Origin: Cyclobacterium sp. 1_MG-2023
GTDB lineage: Bacteria > Bacteroidota > Bacteroidia > Cytophagales > Cyclobacteriaceae
Direction of reading: 5' to 3'
Assembly (NCBI RefSeq): GCF_030546805.1
Contig: NZ_JAUOPC010000018.1
Span: 1-64,000 of the forward strand
Length of the DNA stretch: 64,000 bases
The notes under the pieces are model-generated. The model did not search any database, was not told the DNA's origin, and was given only the letters and a program-made list of their open reading frames with translations. Each line of letters opens with the position of its first letter. Within the stretch, counting starts at the first letter, position 1. Position numbers and translations under genes: made by a program. Below, piece by piece: positions 55,686 through 64,000 of the stretch.

Positions 55686-56315
55686 ATGAAAGACAATAAA
55701 AATACGCTTTCCAGTGAGCAATATTTGCCATTGATGGAAGCTTTCTATACCATACAAGGTGAGGGGATGTTCTCCGGACAACCTGCCTATTTTATTCGCC
55801 TGGGAGGATGTGATGTTGGATGTGTATGGTGTGATGTGAAGGACTCGTGGGATGTGGAAAGGTGGCCAAAAGTGGCCATTGAAGATATTGTAGCAGAAGC
55901 GGCCTCTTATCCAGCACGATTGGTAGTAATCACGGGAGGAGAACCTTTGATGCATGATTTAGGGCCATTGACCCACTTATTAAAAGAGAAGGGCTTTCAA
56001 ATAAACATGGAAACATCAGGAGCTCACCCCTTTAGTGGAACAATTGATTGGACTTGTTTGTCACCCAAAAAATTCAAGCAGCCATTGCCTGAGGTTTATG
56101 CGCATGCAGACGAGCTAAAAGTAGTGGTTTACAATAAAAGTGACTTTGATTTTGCGCTTAAACATGCTAGATTGGTCAATGAGAAATGTCATTTACTCTT
56201 GCAACCGGAATGGTCTAAGGCGGAAAAGATGACCACTTTGATCATTGATTTTGTGAAGGAAAATCCTGCTTGGAGGGTTTCTCTTCAGACCCATAAATAC
56301 ATGGAAATACCTTAG
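55686..56315 (+). CDS. queE: 7-carboxy-7-deazaguanine synthase
   Basis: A 209-residue radical SAM enzyme of the queuosine pathway. The cluster cysteines lie in GGCDVGCVWCDVKDSWD near residues 37-53 (CxxxCxxC), preceded by EAFYTIQGEGMFSGQPAYFIRL. VITGGEPLMHD near 81 is the typical GGEP loop. Short of canonical radical SAM length, as is normal for QueE. No other queuosine gene lies in the window. The next gene starts 6 bp downstream. Confidence 0.94.
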   Translation: MKDNKNTLSSEQYLPLMEAFYTIQGEGMFSGQPAYFIRLGGCDVGCVWCDVKDSWDVERWPKVAIEDIVAEAASYPARLVVITGGEPLMHDLGPLTHLLKEKGFQINMETSGAHPFSGTIDWTCLSPKKFKQPLPEVYAHADELKVVVYNKSDFDFALKHARLVNEKCHLLLQPEWSKAEKMTTLIIDFVKENPAWRVSLQTHKYMEIP

Positions 56316-56321
56316 GACAGC

Positions 56322-58241
56322 ATGTTTAGAAAATTCCTTATTCTCATATCGTTTGTAAGTTTATGTTTTCAAGCAAAGGGGCAGGAATTTTCTATAATTG
56401 ACAAAAAGGCCATAAAATACTTTGAAGAAGGAAATGCTTTTCTGCAGAGAAAACAGCTTCCTGAAGCCAAGGAGAAATACCAAGCAGCCTACGAAAGGAG
56501 TACTGATTTTTATGAGGCCTATCTCAAACATGCCCAGGTATTGTTAAGCAGTGGAATGTTGGAGGAAGCACTTCGGGTTACAAAAAAGGGGCAATCAAGA
56601 ATTCCGATTAAAGCCAATGATTTTTTTAAAGGTAAATTGGCCTGGATCGAAAGTCAAATTTACTTGGCTCAAGGCAAGTTCCAATTGGCCTTGGATACTT
56701 TTGATGCCAATCGCCTTTTTTTGGATGAGGACTTTGTGAAGTCGGCGGATTATTTAGAGAAGTTGCAACAGTTTGAGATCATCGCTGAAGGGATAAAAAA
56801 TCCAATTAGCATTAGTAAAAATCGACTGCCCGGCCCTCTAAATCAATTCAAGCTTCAATATTTCCCTGTACTAACTGCCGATGGTAAACGCTTGTTTTTT
56901 ACAAAAAGGGATGGGATGTCAGCGAAGCTAGATGAGGACATTTATTTCTCTGACCACGATGGGGAGACTTGGTCTAGTCCCGAGTCCATCTCCGAATTAA
57001 TTAACACAAGATTCAATGAAGGGACCTGTACAATTTCGGCAGATGGGAATCTTTTAATTTTTACTTCCTGCAATACCCCTGCTTCCCATGGAAGCTGCGA
57101 TTTATACATCACCGCACGAGTAGACGGGCTTTGGCAAAGTCCGGTAAATATGGGGCGGAATGTAAATACCAGGTTTTGGGAATCCCAACCTTCCTTGTCA
57201 GCAGATGGTAGCTTATTGTTCTTTTCATCCAATAGACCGGAAGGCGAAGGAGGGATTGATATTTGGGTTTCTGAGCGACTTGATGATGGTGCCTGGTCTA
57301 AAGCCAAAAATTTAGGTCCCAATATTAATACCAAAAAGGATGAGGTTTCCCCCTTTATATTTTTTAACAATACTGTTTTGTTTTTCGCTTCTGATGGACA
57401 TCCGGGATTTGGGGCTAAGGATATTTATAGGAGTAGTATTGGTCGAACAGGTTTTGGGAAGCCTTCCAACATGGGCTTTCCAATCAATGACCAAAAAGAC
57501 CAGCTGGCATTATTCATTACAGCCCAAAAAGATTTTGCCTATTATACAGAAAACAGCTATTACCAGGGGAAAGTAGATAGCTCTTTCCTTTATCGTTTTG
57601 AATTTCCCGAAGAAATTGATTTAGGCCATAAATTGATTGTCACCCGAGGGAAGGTGATCAACGAAGAAACAGGGGAAGCAGTGGAAGCGATTCTTTCATT
57701 GGTGGACCTTGAAAGGGACAGTACCATGTACAGTTTTAAATCTGATGGAAAAGATGGGGCTTTTACCATGATTTACCCGGATAAGGAAAAAACGGGGCTC
57801 TACGTAGAAAAGCAGGGGTACATGCCAAAAATTTATAATGTAGATAGGGATAGTTTAAGAAATAAAGTTGGCTTTCAGATTTTACTGGAACCCATAGCTT
57901 CCGGAAAACACTTTATTTTTGAAAATATTTTCTTTGATTTTGACAAGTCGATCTTAAAGAAAGCATCAATAAGCTCTCTTAAAAAACTAAAAAAGTTTTT
58001 ACTTGCCCATCCCGAAGTCAATCTTTTAATTGTAGGGCATACTGATAATATTGGGGATTCGGAATACAATTCAGAGTTAAGTTTGCGAAGGGCTGAAAGT
58101 GTTAAAGAATATTTGCTAAAGGAGGGAATTTCTGCGACGAGACTGAAAATTGAAGGAAGGGGATCAACTGAGCCAATTCAGTCCAATGATACAGAAGAAA
58201 ATAGGGCGCTTAACCGAAGGATAGAAGTTTTTATACTGTAA
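56322..58241 (+). CDS. PorE-like OmpA family protein (TPR, beta-propeller, CarboxypepD_reg, OmpA)
   Basis: A 639-residue envelope protein with a signal peptide (MFRKFLILISFVSLCFQAKG). A TPR-like region (25-140) is followed by PD40-type propeller repeats (LTADGKRLFFTKRDG; ISADGNLLIFTS; LSADGSLLFFSSNRP; 165-410), a carboxypeptidase-regulatory-like strand domain (about 425-515), and a C-terminal OmpA peptidoglycan-binding domain (FFDFDKSILKKAS, GHTDNIG, LSLRRAESVKEYL, NRRIEVFIL). This order equals that of the type IX secretion component PorE, but similar proteins of other roles exist, and the N-terminal Cys does not fit a lipobox. Outer-membrane anchoring to peptidoglycan is likely. Confidence 0.85.
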   Translation: MFRKFLILISFVSLCFQAKGQEFSIIDKKAIKYFEEGNAFLQRKQLPEAKEKYQAAYERSTDFYEAYLKHAQVLLSSGMLEEALRVTKKGQSRIPIKANDFFKGKLAWIESQIYLAQGKFQLALDTFDANRLFLDEDFVKSADYLEKLQQFEIIAEGIKNPISISKNRLPGPLNQFKLQYFPVLTADGKRLFFTKRDGMSAKLDEDIYFSDHDGETWSSPESISELINTRFNEGTCTISADGNLLIFTSCNTPASHGSCDLYITARVDGLWQSPVNMGRNVNTRFWESQPSLSADGSLLFFSSNRPEGEGGIDIWVSERLDDGAWSKAKNLGPNINTKKDEVSPFIFFNNTVLFFASDGHPGFGAKDIYRSSIGRTGFGKPSNMGFPINDQKDQLALFITAQKDFAYYTENSYYQGKVDSSFLYRFEFPEEIDLGHKLIVTRGKVINEETGEAVEAILSLVDLERDSTMYSFKSDGKDGAFTMIYPDKEKTGLYVEKQGYMPKIYNVDRDSLRNKVGFQILLEPIASGKHFIFENIFFDFDKSILKKASISSLKKLKKFLLAHPEVNLLIVGHTDNIGDSEYNSELSLRRAESVKEYLLKEGISATRLKIEGRGSTEPIQSNDTEENRALNRRIEVFIL

Positions 58242-58398
58242 AAGAAATTAAAGCAGGAATTTTTTTTAAACTCTATCCTGAGTACATTGTTAATATTTGA
58301 CGATCATTGGTCTAAGCTCCTTTTTACTTGAGGAATCTGATTGGAATGTTCAAAGAATTTGTATAAAATTGATTGATTGTTTATTTCAACTTTACAAT

Positions 58399-61374
58399 AT
58401 GAGGAAAGCCATACTTATAGTTATTACCCTTCTTTCCGTTAATTTTTTGGTGCATTCCCAAACGAGAACCATACGTGGGACGGTGACATCGTCCGAAGAT
58501 GGATTGCCTATTCCTGGGGTTACTGTTCAGGTAAAAGGTGCAGGGAGTGGAACGGTTACTGATATTGACGGCGACTATCAAATAGCAATTGAAGGAAATG
58601 AAAATGTGCTAGTGTTTCGATTTGTGGGGATGGAGTTCCAGGAAGAGCTTGTCGGCAATAGAAGCATGATTGATGTCAGCCTAAAACCGGAGGTTACTTC
58701 TCTGGCGGAGGTAGTGGTAACTTCTTATGGAGACCAAACCAGAAGAGAAGTGACGGGGGCCATAGCCTCCGTTAAGGGAGAAATTTTTCAGGATCTTCCC
58801 ATGCAATCCTTCGATAGAGCCATGCAAGGCAGGGTAGCCGGTGTGCAAGTTACTTCCAGTTCCGGGCAGCCGGGAGGTACTTTAACGGTTCAAGTTAGGG
58901 GAGTAGGCTCTATCAATGCCGGAACTGAGCCGCTATATATTGTAGATGGGGTTCAAATTGCATCAGGAGGGCTTTCCGGTCAGGGGAGCCAAAATGCTTT
59001 GTCTTCCATCAATCCGAGCGATATTGAATCCATTGAGGTATTTAAAGATGCTGCAGCTGCTGCCATTTATGGAGCCCAGGCGGCAAATGGGGTAGTTTTA
59101 ATCACCACAAAAAAAGGTAAACTAGGAAAAACCAAGGTTCGTTTTTCAGCCCAGGAAGGAATCGTTCAACCCATTGGGTTCTATGATGTGATGAATGCCT
59201 CAGAACTTGCATCCATTAAGCGTCAGGCATATATTAATGCAGGACTCAACTACAGAACAGTAGAGAATATCTTTGGCAGCCCAAGTGATACTGATTTACA
59301 AAACTCTGATTGGATAGATGCTTTATACAGGGATGGACGAATGAGTGTTTATGATATTTCTTTAAGCGGAGGTGATGAACGCACAAAGTTTTTTCTTTCA
59401 GGTTCACATACTTACCACCAGGGTCAGATCATTCAATCGGATTATACCAGATCTACAGGCAGAATGAACTTGTCACACAAGGTCAATGAAAGGCTCACCA
59501 TTGGGGCCAATTTTTCTCTTGCCAAACAGGTAACCAATGGATCGATTGATCGAGGGAATTTTGTCAATAGCCCTTTTGTGGCAGGTTATGCGGCCAGACC
59601 CAATGTACCTATCTATAATGAGGATGGAAGCTATGCAGAATATCCATCCGAACATCTTTTTGGATACAATATTGTGCAAGGTGTCAATGAGGAACTTAGG
59701 CGGGGAACAAGTTACCAGTCAGTGTCTAACTTGAATATGAACTACAAAATATTACCATGGCTGGGATTTACGGGGTTTGCCGGATTGGACTTTTCAGACA
59801 ATAGGGATGAAAACAACAGGCCTTCTACTATACCGATATTTGCCAGCTATGGTGGCTCCTCCTATTTTGCAGACGCAAGAATTGTTAATTCAAATGCGAA
59901 TGCCAATTTCAATGTGGATAAAACGCTTTTTGAGGTACACACCATTAGTGGGATCTTAGGTTACGAGTATAAAAAGGAAACCCAAGAAACCAATTCTGCA
60001 ATAGGTCGTGGATTTCCCAATCCTGTCTTGAGGTATTTGCAAAATGCAGCAGTCCCCTTTGATGTAAGCGGATTTTATACAGAATACATAAGGTCAGGAT
60101 TTTTTGGTCAAGCAAAATATGATTATGATGACAAGTACAACTTTGACCTTACCGTAAGGAGGGATGGCTCTTCCAGATTTGGTAGCAATGCCAGGTGGGG
60201 GACTTTTGGAGCGGTGTCTGCAGGTTGGAGGATTTCTTCGGAACCTTTTATGAAGAATACCGATTGGGTGGATAATCTAAGGTTAAGGGCATCTTACGGT
60301 ATCACGGGGAATTCAAGTATTGGCAATTTTGAATCTAGAACCTTGCTTAGTACGGCAGGACAATACCTGGGAGGAGGAGCTTTAAGCTTTGTTCAACTGG
60401 GTAACGACTTATTAACTTGGGAAGAATCTGTATCTACTAATTTAGGCGTAGATGCTACCCTATTTAATGGAAGAATAATTGTAACCTTAGATGCTTGGAG
60501 GAAGGATTCTCGGAAGCTACTTTTTGACACCAGACTGCCTTTGGATTCAGGCTTTGGAAGCATCACAAGAAATGCCGGGAAACTACGTAATCAAGGGATA
60601 GATTTTGATATACAGACCACCAATTTGATCATTGGTAAGTTCAGATGGTCCTCAAGTTTCAATACTTCTATTTTCTCCAATGAATTGTTAGAACTTTACG
60701 AAGGCTTAGACCGGATTGGGAATGACTTAATTGTCGGAAAACCCATTTCCTTTTTATATGGATATGAGTATGCGGGCGTAAACCCGGCAAATGGTTCCCC
60801 GATGTACTATGATGAAAATGGCGAATATACCTATCTTGTTACAGATGATGATTTGAAGTACCTGGGAAGTACCTTACCGTGGACATATGGAGGACTTTCT
60901 AATACTTTTAGATATGGGCCGGTGAGTTTAGAAGTATTTTTCCAATACCAATATGGGAATATAGCTTTCAACCAGGATTTATATAACCTGGCCCAAGCAG
61001 GGTCCATCGGACAGGACAACCAAACGAGGGATCAATTGTATTTTTGGCGAGAACCGGGACAAATAACCAATGTACCTATTCCTTATGAGGGAGGGCGTAT
61101 ACCCGGTCATTCAGGCTACCAACAGACCTCTACCAGACTTGTTTCTGACGGGAGTTATATCAGGCTCAAGCAGGTGACTTTGAATTATAACTTACCGAAA
61201 ACTTTATTGAATAAAGTCAAGATTGAAGAAGTAAATGTATTTGTTCAGGGAATAAATTTATGGACTTTCACCAAATACAATGGTTTGGACCCTGAGGTGA
61301 ATTCATTGGGTTCAACCTATGGAACCTACCCTAGCTCCAAACAAATGACGGCAGGTATCAACTTAACCTTTTGA
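58399..61374 (+). CDS. SusC/RagA-type TonB-linked outer membrane transporter
   Basis: Starting at the ATG at 58399 gives 991 residues with a signal peptide (MRKAILIVITLLSVNFLVHS, then Q). The frame continues upstream to 58297 without signal features. A CarboxypepD_reg domain (RTIRGTVTSSEDGLPIPGVT) precedes a TonB plug with the SusC signature (GRVAGVQVTSSSGQPGG, VRGVGSINAGTEPLYIVDG, SIEVFKDAAAAAIYGAQAANG), then a 22-strand barrel ending in MTAGINLTF. It imports nutrient oligomers with the SusD partner directly downstream. No glycoside hydrolase or sigma factor is adjacent, so the substrate is open. Confidence 0.95.
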   Translation: MRKAILIVITLLSVNFLVHSQTRTIRGTVTSSEDGLPIPGVTVQVKGAGSGTVTDIDGDYQIAIEGNENVLVFRFVGMEFQEELVGNRSMIDVSLKPEVTSLAEVVVTSYGDQTRREVTGAIASVKGEIFQDLPMQSFDRAMQGRVAGVQVTSSSGQPGGTLTVQVRGVGSINAGTEPLYIVDGVQIASGGLSGQGSQNALSSINPSDIESIEVFKDAAAAAIYGAQAANGVVLITTKKGKLGKTKVRFSAQEGIVQPIGFYDVMNASELASIKRQAYINAGLNYRTVENIFGSPSDTDLQNSDWIDALYRDGRMSVYDISLSGGDERTKFFLSGSHTYHQGQIIQSDYTRSTGRMNLSHKVNERLTIGANFSLAKQVTNGSIDRGNFVNSPFVAGYAARPNVPIYNEDGSYAEYPSEHLFGYNIVQGVNEELRRGTSYQSVSNLNMNYKILPWLGFTGFAGLDFSDNRDENNRPSTIPIFASYGGSSYFADARIVNSNANANFNVDKTLFEVHTISGILGYEYKKETQETNSAIGRGFPNPVLRYLQNAAVPFDVSGFYTEYIRSGFFGQAKYDYDDKYNFDLTVRRDGSSRFGSNARWGTFGAVSAGWRISSEPFMKNTDWVDNLRLRASYGITGNSSIGNFESRTLLSTAGQYLGGGALSFVQLGNDLLTWEESVSTNLGVDATLFNGRIIVTLDAWRKDSRKLLFDTRLPLDSGFGSITRNAGKLRNQGIDFDIQTTNLIIGKFRWSSSFNTSIFSNELLELYEGLDRIGNDLIVGKPISFLYGYEYAGVNPANGSPMYYDENGEYTYLVTDDDLKYLGSTLPWTYGGLSNTFRYGPVSLEVFFQYQYGNIAFNQDLYNLAQAGSIGQDNQTRDQLYFWREPGQITNVPIPYEGGRIPGHSGYQQTSTRLVSDGSYIRLKQVTLNYNLPKTLLNKVKIEEVNVFVQGINLWTFTKYNGLDPEVNSLGSTYGTYPSSKQMTAGINLTF

Positions 61375-61381
61375 AATTGAG

Positions 61382-62824
61382 ATGATAGATAGGATGATAA
61401 ATAAAATAGTTTATTCGGGTATAGCTTTTCTTTTGTTTGGGTGTACTGATTTGACCACCGATCCAAGGCAAAGTCTAACGCCGGAGGTTGCATTAAATGA
61501 TGTGTCCGGTTACCAGTCTGTTGCCAATTCCATGTACAATAGAGCTACAAGTTTCGGTTATTATGGCCAAACCATGATGATAGCCCCTGAAATATTGGCG
61601 GACAATTTAAAAACAATAGCCAATACAGGAAGGTACCAAGGAGAAGAGGCCAATAGTGATAGGGACCATATCAATATTTGGGGACTGGCTGTCTATGGAG
61701 GAATAAATGATGCCAACCTAATTATCGAAGGGATTGATGATGAAGAGGTCTCAGGAGATGAAGATGTAAAGTCATTTATTAAGGCAGAGGCCTATTTTAT
61801 GCGGGCACTTTTTTACTTTGACCTGTGCAGGGTTTATGGATATGAACCCGGTAGGGAGATAAATGGGTTCAATTTGGGGCCGATAATGAGATTAACCCCA
61901 ACTTTAGTCGCTTCTGAGGCCAATGAGTACCAGTCGAGATCAACAGTTGAAGAAGTATACGAACAAATAGAAAGTGATTTATTGGAAGCCATTCCCTTGG
62001 TGGGATACGCCCCTATTGGTTCTGATGGGGTATATTATGCGAATACCGGAGCAGCTTTAACCCTCCTTGCACGACTTTACTTATACTGGGGCAAAATGGC
62101 AGAAGCAGAGGAGGCTGCATCTTATGCGATGGAAATTATGGGCTTACTTACCAATGGTGAAGGTTTGCTGGAAGCTGACCAATACGTTCAAGGTTTTTCC
62201 AGAGCTCCGCACCCGGAATCCTTGTTCGAATTAGAGTTAAGAATCGTAGACTGGTCAGATGGAGAAGGTGTGAATAGCTCATTGAACTCCCTAGTCGCTG
62301 ATAATGAGCCTGCAGCACAGTTTATTATTGGGGCTTCAGATGATTTGATGGCTGCTTACGAAGAAGGAGATGTACGAAAAAACTGCTGGTCAGCTACCAC
62401 AAGGGAGGGCGTCGAAGGAGATGTTTATGCCAGTAGGAAATGGACTGGTTATAAAGGAGATTTTTTGGAAAACCTTCCTATTTTAAGGGCCTCAGAACTT
62501 TATTTAATAAGGGCAGAAGCCAGGTATGAAACCAATCCTGTCGGAGCACGTGCAGATATAAATGCCTTGCGTTCCAGACGAGGGTTGGGGGCAATTGATA
62601 ATCTCTTATCTGGAGAGGCATTGCTCAACCGTATTTTATTGGAAAGAAGATTGGAATTTGCTCTTGAAGGACACCGCTGGTTTGACCTGAAAAGAAATGG
62701 GAAAGACATTAGCAAACATGATGGGTTTCTTGATGTGCCCTACACGGATTACCGTATTTTGTCGAATATACCTTTGGATGAAATTACATTGAATGAAAAA
62801 CTGGAACAAAACCCCGGCTACTAA
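61382..62824 (+). CDS. SusD/RagB-type substrate-binding lipoprotein
   Basis: A 480-residue outer-membrane lipoprotein paired with the SusC gene 7 bp upstream. The lipobox is near residue 20 (IAFLLFGC). The helical, TPR-like body has SusD hallmarks: KAEAYFMRALFYFDLCRVYG near 130, ALTLLARLYLYWGKMAEAEE near 222, RASELYLIRAEARYE near 367 and LLERRLEFALEGHRWFDLKR near 419. It covers the SusC barrel and captures substrate. Its stop overlaps the next ATG by one base. Confidence 0.95.
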   Translation: MIDRMINKIVYSGIAFLLFGCTDLTTDPRQSLTPEVALNDVSGYQSVANSMYNRATSFGYYGQTMMIAPEILADNLKTIANTGRYQGEEANSDRDHINIWGLAVYGGINDANLIIEGIDDEEVSGDEDVKSFIKAEAYFMRALFYFDLCRVYGYEPGREINGFNLGPIMRLTPTLVASEANEYQSRSTVEEVYEQIESDLLEAIPLVGYAPIGSDGVYYANTGAALTLLARLYLYWGKMAEAEEAASYAMEIMGLLTNGEGLLEADQYVQGFSRAPHPESLFELELRIVDWSDGEGVNSSLNSLVADNEPAAQFIIGASDDLMAAYEEGDVRKNCWSATTREGVEGDVYASRKWTGYKGDFLENLPILRASELYLIRAEARYETNPVGARADINALRSRRGLGAIDNLLSGEALLNRILLERRLEFALEGHRWFDLKRNGKDISKHDGFLDVPYTDYRILSNIPLDEITLNEKLEQNPGY

Positions 62825-63648
62825 TGAAAAAAGATAGACAATATAAGCTATTCGGATGGTTGTTGTTCCTAGGTTTGATGGTAGGGAATATTTCTTGCAT
62901 GGAAGACTCAGGCTTTAATATCCTGTGGGAGGGAATGGAAGTGGAATTTGACGAAGCTTCATTACCCAATAATACCATTCAGAAAATCGTTACCAAATCC
63001 AGTGACAATCAGGTGGACCAAGAGCAAGTACGTATTAACTTGGTGGGGGCTCAGGTCAATACTCCAATCGAAGTGGAACTGGGCGTAGACCCAACCTCTA
63101 CAGCAATAGAAGGAGTGCATTACAATTTGGAAACAAATAAAGTTACCATTCCTGCCAATAGTAGTTTTGTGGATGTTCCTATAGAAATTCTTACAGGAAA
63201 TTTGGCTAGTGATGAACTGCCTGATCTTGTGTTGACGATAATCGATGCCGGAGAAACTAAAATCAGTACCAATTACTATCAATTGACTATAGAAATTAGG
63301 CTTTCATGTCCTTCTGAACTTGCCGGAATTTATACTTCGGTCACTGTAGGTTCTTTTGGAACAGTGAATTATCAAGTAACCATATCAGAGTTAGAGCCAT
63401 TTACCTATAGGATATCAGACATCACAGGTGGTGTATATTCCGAACTATACGGAGAGAATGATAATCCTGCAGTATTTTCTGAATTGTGTGGAGAAATTAC
63501 CATGACAGAGCAAGCGGATAATGTATTTGATAGAGCAGTATTCACAGGATCCGGTACGGTAAATGCCGATGGAACCATTAGGATTAGTTGGGAAAATGAG
63601 GTGGCCGAGCTGAGTGGCATTACCACCCTTACCCCTTCAGGGAATTAA
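62824..63648 (+). CDS. DUF4843/Calx-beta-like surface lipoprotein
   Basis: A 274-residue lipoprotein (signal peptide WLLFLGLMVGNIS, then CMEDSG) coupled to susD by a 1-base overlap (TAATG). An N-terminal immunoglobulin-like domain (NLVGAQVNTPIEVELGV, AIEGVHYNLETNKVTIPANS) resembles DUF4843/DUF1735 or Calx-beta modules often encoded just after SusD. The C-terminal half is beta-rich with two cysteines (LSCPSELAG, SELCGEIT). It is probably a surface glycan- or protein-binding accessory of the Sus-like complex. Confidence 0.72.
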   Translation: MKKDRQYKLFGWLLFLGLMVGNISCMEDSGFNILWEGMEVEFDEASLPNNTIQKIVTKSSDNQVDQEQVRINLVGAQVNTPIEVELGVDPTSTAIEGVHYNLETNKVTIPANSSFVDVPIEILTGNLASDELPDLVLTIIDAGETKISTNYYQLTIEIRLSCPSELAGIYTSVTVGSFGTVNYQVTISELEPFTYRISDITGGVYSELYGENDNPAVFSELCGEITMTEQADNVFDRAVFTGSGTVNADGTIRISWENEVAELSGITTLTPSGN

Positions 63649-63847
63649 TTGTGGAGGAAGTTATAATGTAGAATTCTTTGTGAGAAATACTGGCAAAGGA
63701 TATAGAAAAGAATAGACCTCTAGCGCAAGGTAAAGCGCTTTGCCCGAGGCTTGGCCATTAGCGATTAAACGGGTATGGCCCGAGATTGTGCAAGGGGGAA
63801 GGAAGGGGAAAAAATGATGAAATACTGTTTGTAACAGTAAAGGGATT

Positions 63848-63865
63848 AAGGTTTCGTGAAACCTT
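63848..63865. repeat. Short perfect inverted repeat
   Basis: AAGGTTTC and GAAACCTT separated by GT, in the 243-bp gap before the last gene. No T-tract follows; possibly an operator or mRNA hairpin in the leader of the next gene. Confidence 0.35.
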
Positions 63866-63891
63866 GTGACCGATCAAACAAAGCAAATCGG

Positions 63892-64000
63892 ATGAGAAAG
63901 AGTATCGTTTTAATCATTTTTCTTTTATTAACATGGGAGTCCTATGGACAAAATCCGGTATTCTCTGATGAGGGAATGAAAAAGGTTCGATCCGGTGTTT
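63892..64000 (+). CDS. Secreted protein, 3' truncated by window edge
   Basis: An ATG at 63892 opens a frame running off the window. The 36 visible residues are a signal peptide (MRKSIVLIIFLLLTWESYG, cleavage before QNP) and a short mature start (VFSDEGMKKVRSGV). Only export to the periplasm or beyond can be inferred. It follows the Sus-like genes in the same direction and may belong to that locus. Confidence 0.6.
   Translation, partial: MRKSIVLIIFLLLTWESYGQNPVFSDEGMKKVRSGV

Noticed and set aside
56942-57370. Minus-strand frame of 142 codons inside the PorE-like gene
   Set aside because: Complement of regular propeller repeats, which keeps the frame open by composition.
58297-58398. Upstream in-frame extension of the SusC gene
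   Set aside because: It lacks signal-peptide features and would bury the good signal sequence that begins at 58399.

Overview
The window looks like a chromosomal segment from a Bacteroidota (Bacteroidetes) bacterium, most likely order Cytophagales and close to the Cyclobacteriaceae. The evidence is a SusC/SusD pair, the gliding lipoprotein GldH beside a PSP1/RicT gene, many signal peptides ending in SQ or GQ, families largely confined to the phylum (DUF4834, DUF4924, a membrane-metalloprotease lipoprotein), and promoter -7 elements of the TAnnTTTG type before lepA, purF, pyrR, cstA and others. No rRNA, tRNA, CRISPR array, transposase or phage gene was seen. Most of the window is ordinary core genome, AT-rich and densely packed.

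Layout. 1-970: end of a thioredoxin-like lipoprotein gene, a doubtful Cys-rich mini-peptide and two palindromes. 972-5782: an SDR oxidoreductase coupled to a very large superfamily 1 helicase. 5881-11259 (minus): recQ, purD, ricT, gldH. 11358-13405: kdsD/kpsF and a GDP-mannose-type pyrophosphorylase. 13415-16500 (minus): an arginase-fold protein, a small cytochrome b5-like protein, an N-acetylglucosamine kinase-like protein and murQ (cell-wall amino-sugar recycling). 16755-20185 (minus): mscS, accD and a stand-alone nqrF. 20342-24229: cstA, a beta-barrel protein, a zinc-protease lipoprotein and DUF4834. 24424-27243: carB. 27401-29336: two copies of an AT-rich 7-bp-unit repeat bracketing a lipoprotein and a PIN toxin-antitoxin pair. 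29597-33875: DUF4202, a sugar-phosphate isomerase-like protein, and the polX - membrane protein - YiiX-like operon. 34193-39409: a secreted protein, pyrR-pyrB, a cystathionine beta-synthase-like enzyme and a membrane protein. 39750-44139: a hybrid histidine kinase tail-to-tail with an NtrC-type regulator. 44263-48351: a candidate small RNA or leader, murI, purF and an M42 peptidase. 48512-54647: acpH, an IGHMBP2-like helicase, DUF4924, DUF922-like and lepA. 54733-64000: folD, queE, a PorE-like OmpA protein, then SusC, SusD, a DUF4843-like lipoprotein and the start of another secreted protein.

Themes. Nucleotide synthesis genes recur (purD, purF, carB, pyrR, pyrB), as does cell-envelope precursor chemistry (kdsD, manC, murQ, murI). 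Several enzymes keep their fold but have lost textbook motifs: PolX without its three polymerase aspartates, CarB without the allosteric MGS domain, AccD without its zinc ribbon, an arginase-fold protein lacking one manganese site, and a mannose-1-phosphate guanylyltransferase with Asn for the signature Arg. No clear new defence or mobile system was found. The strongest unexplained signals are the promoter-hairpin-terminator unit before murI and the PolX lesion.
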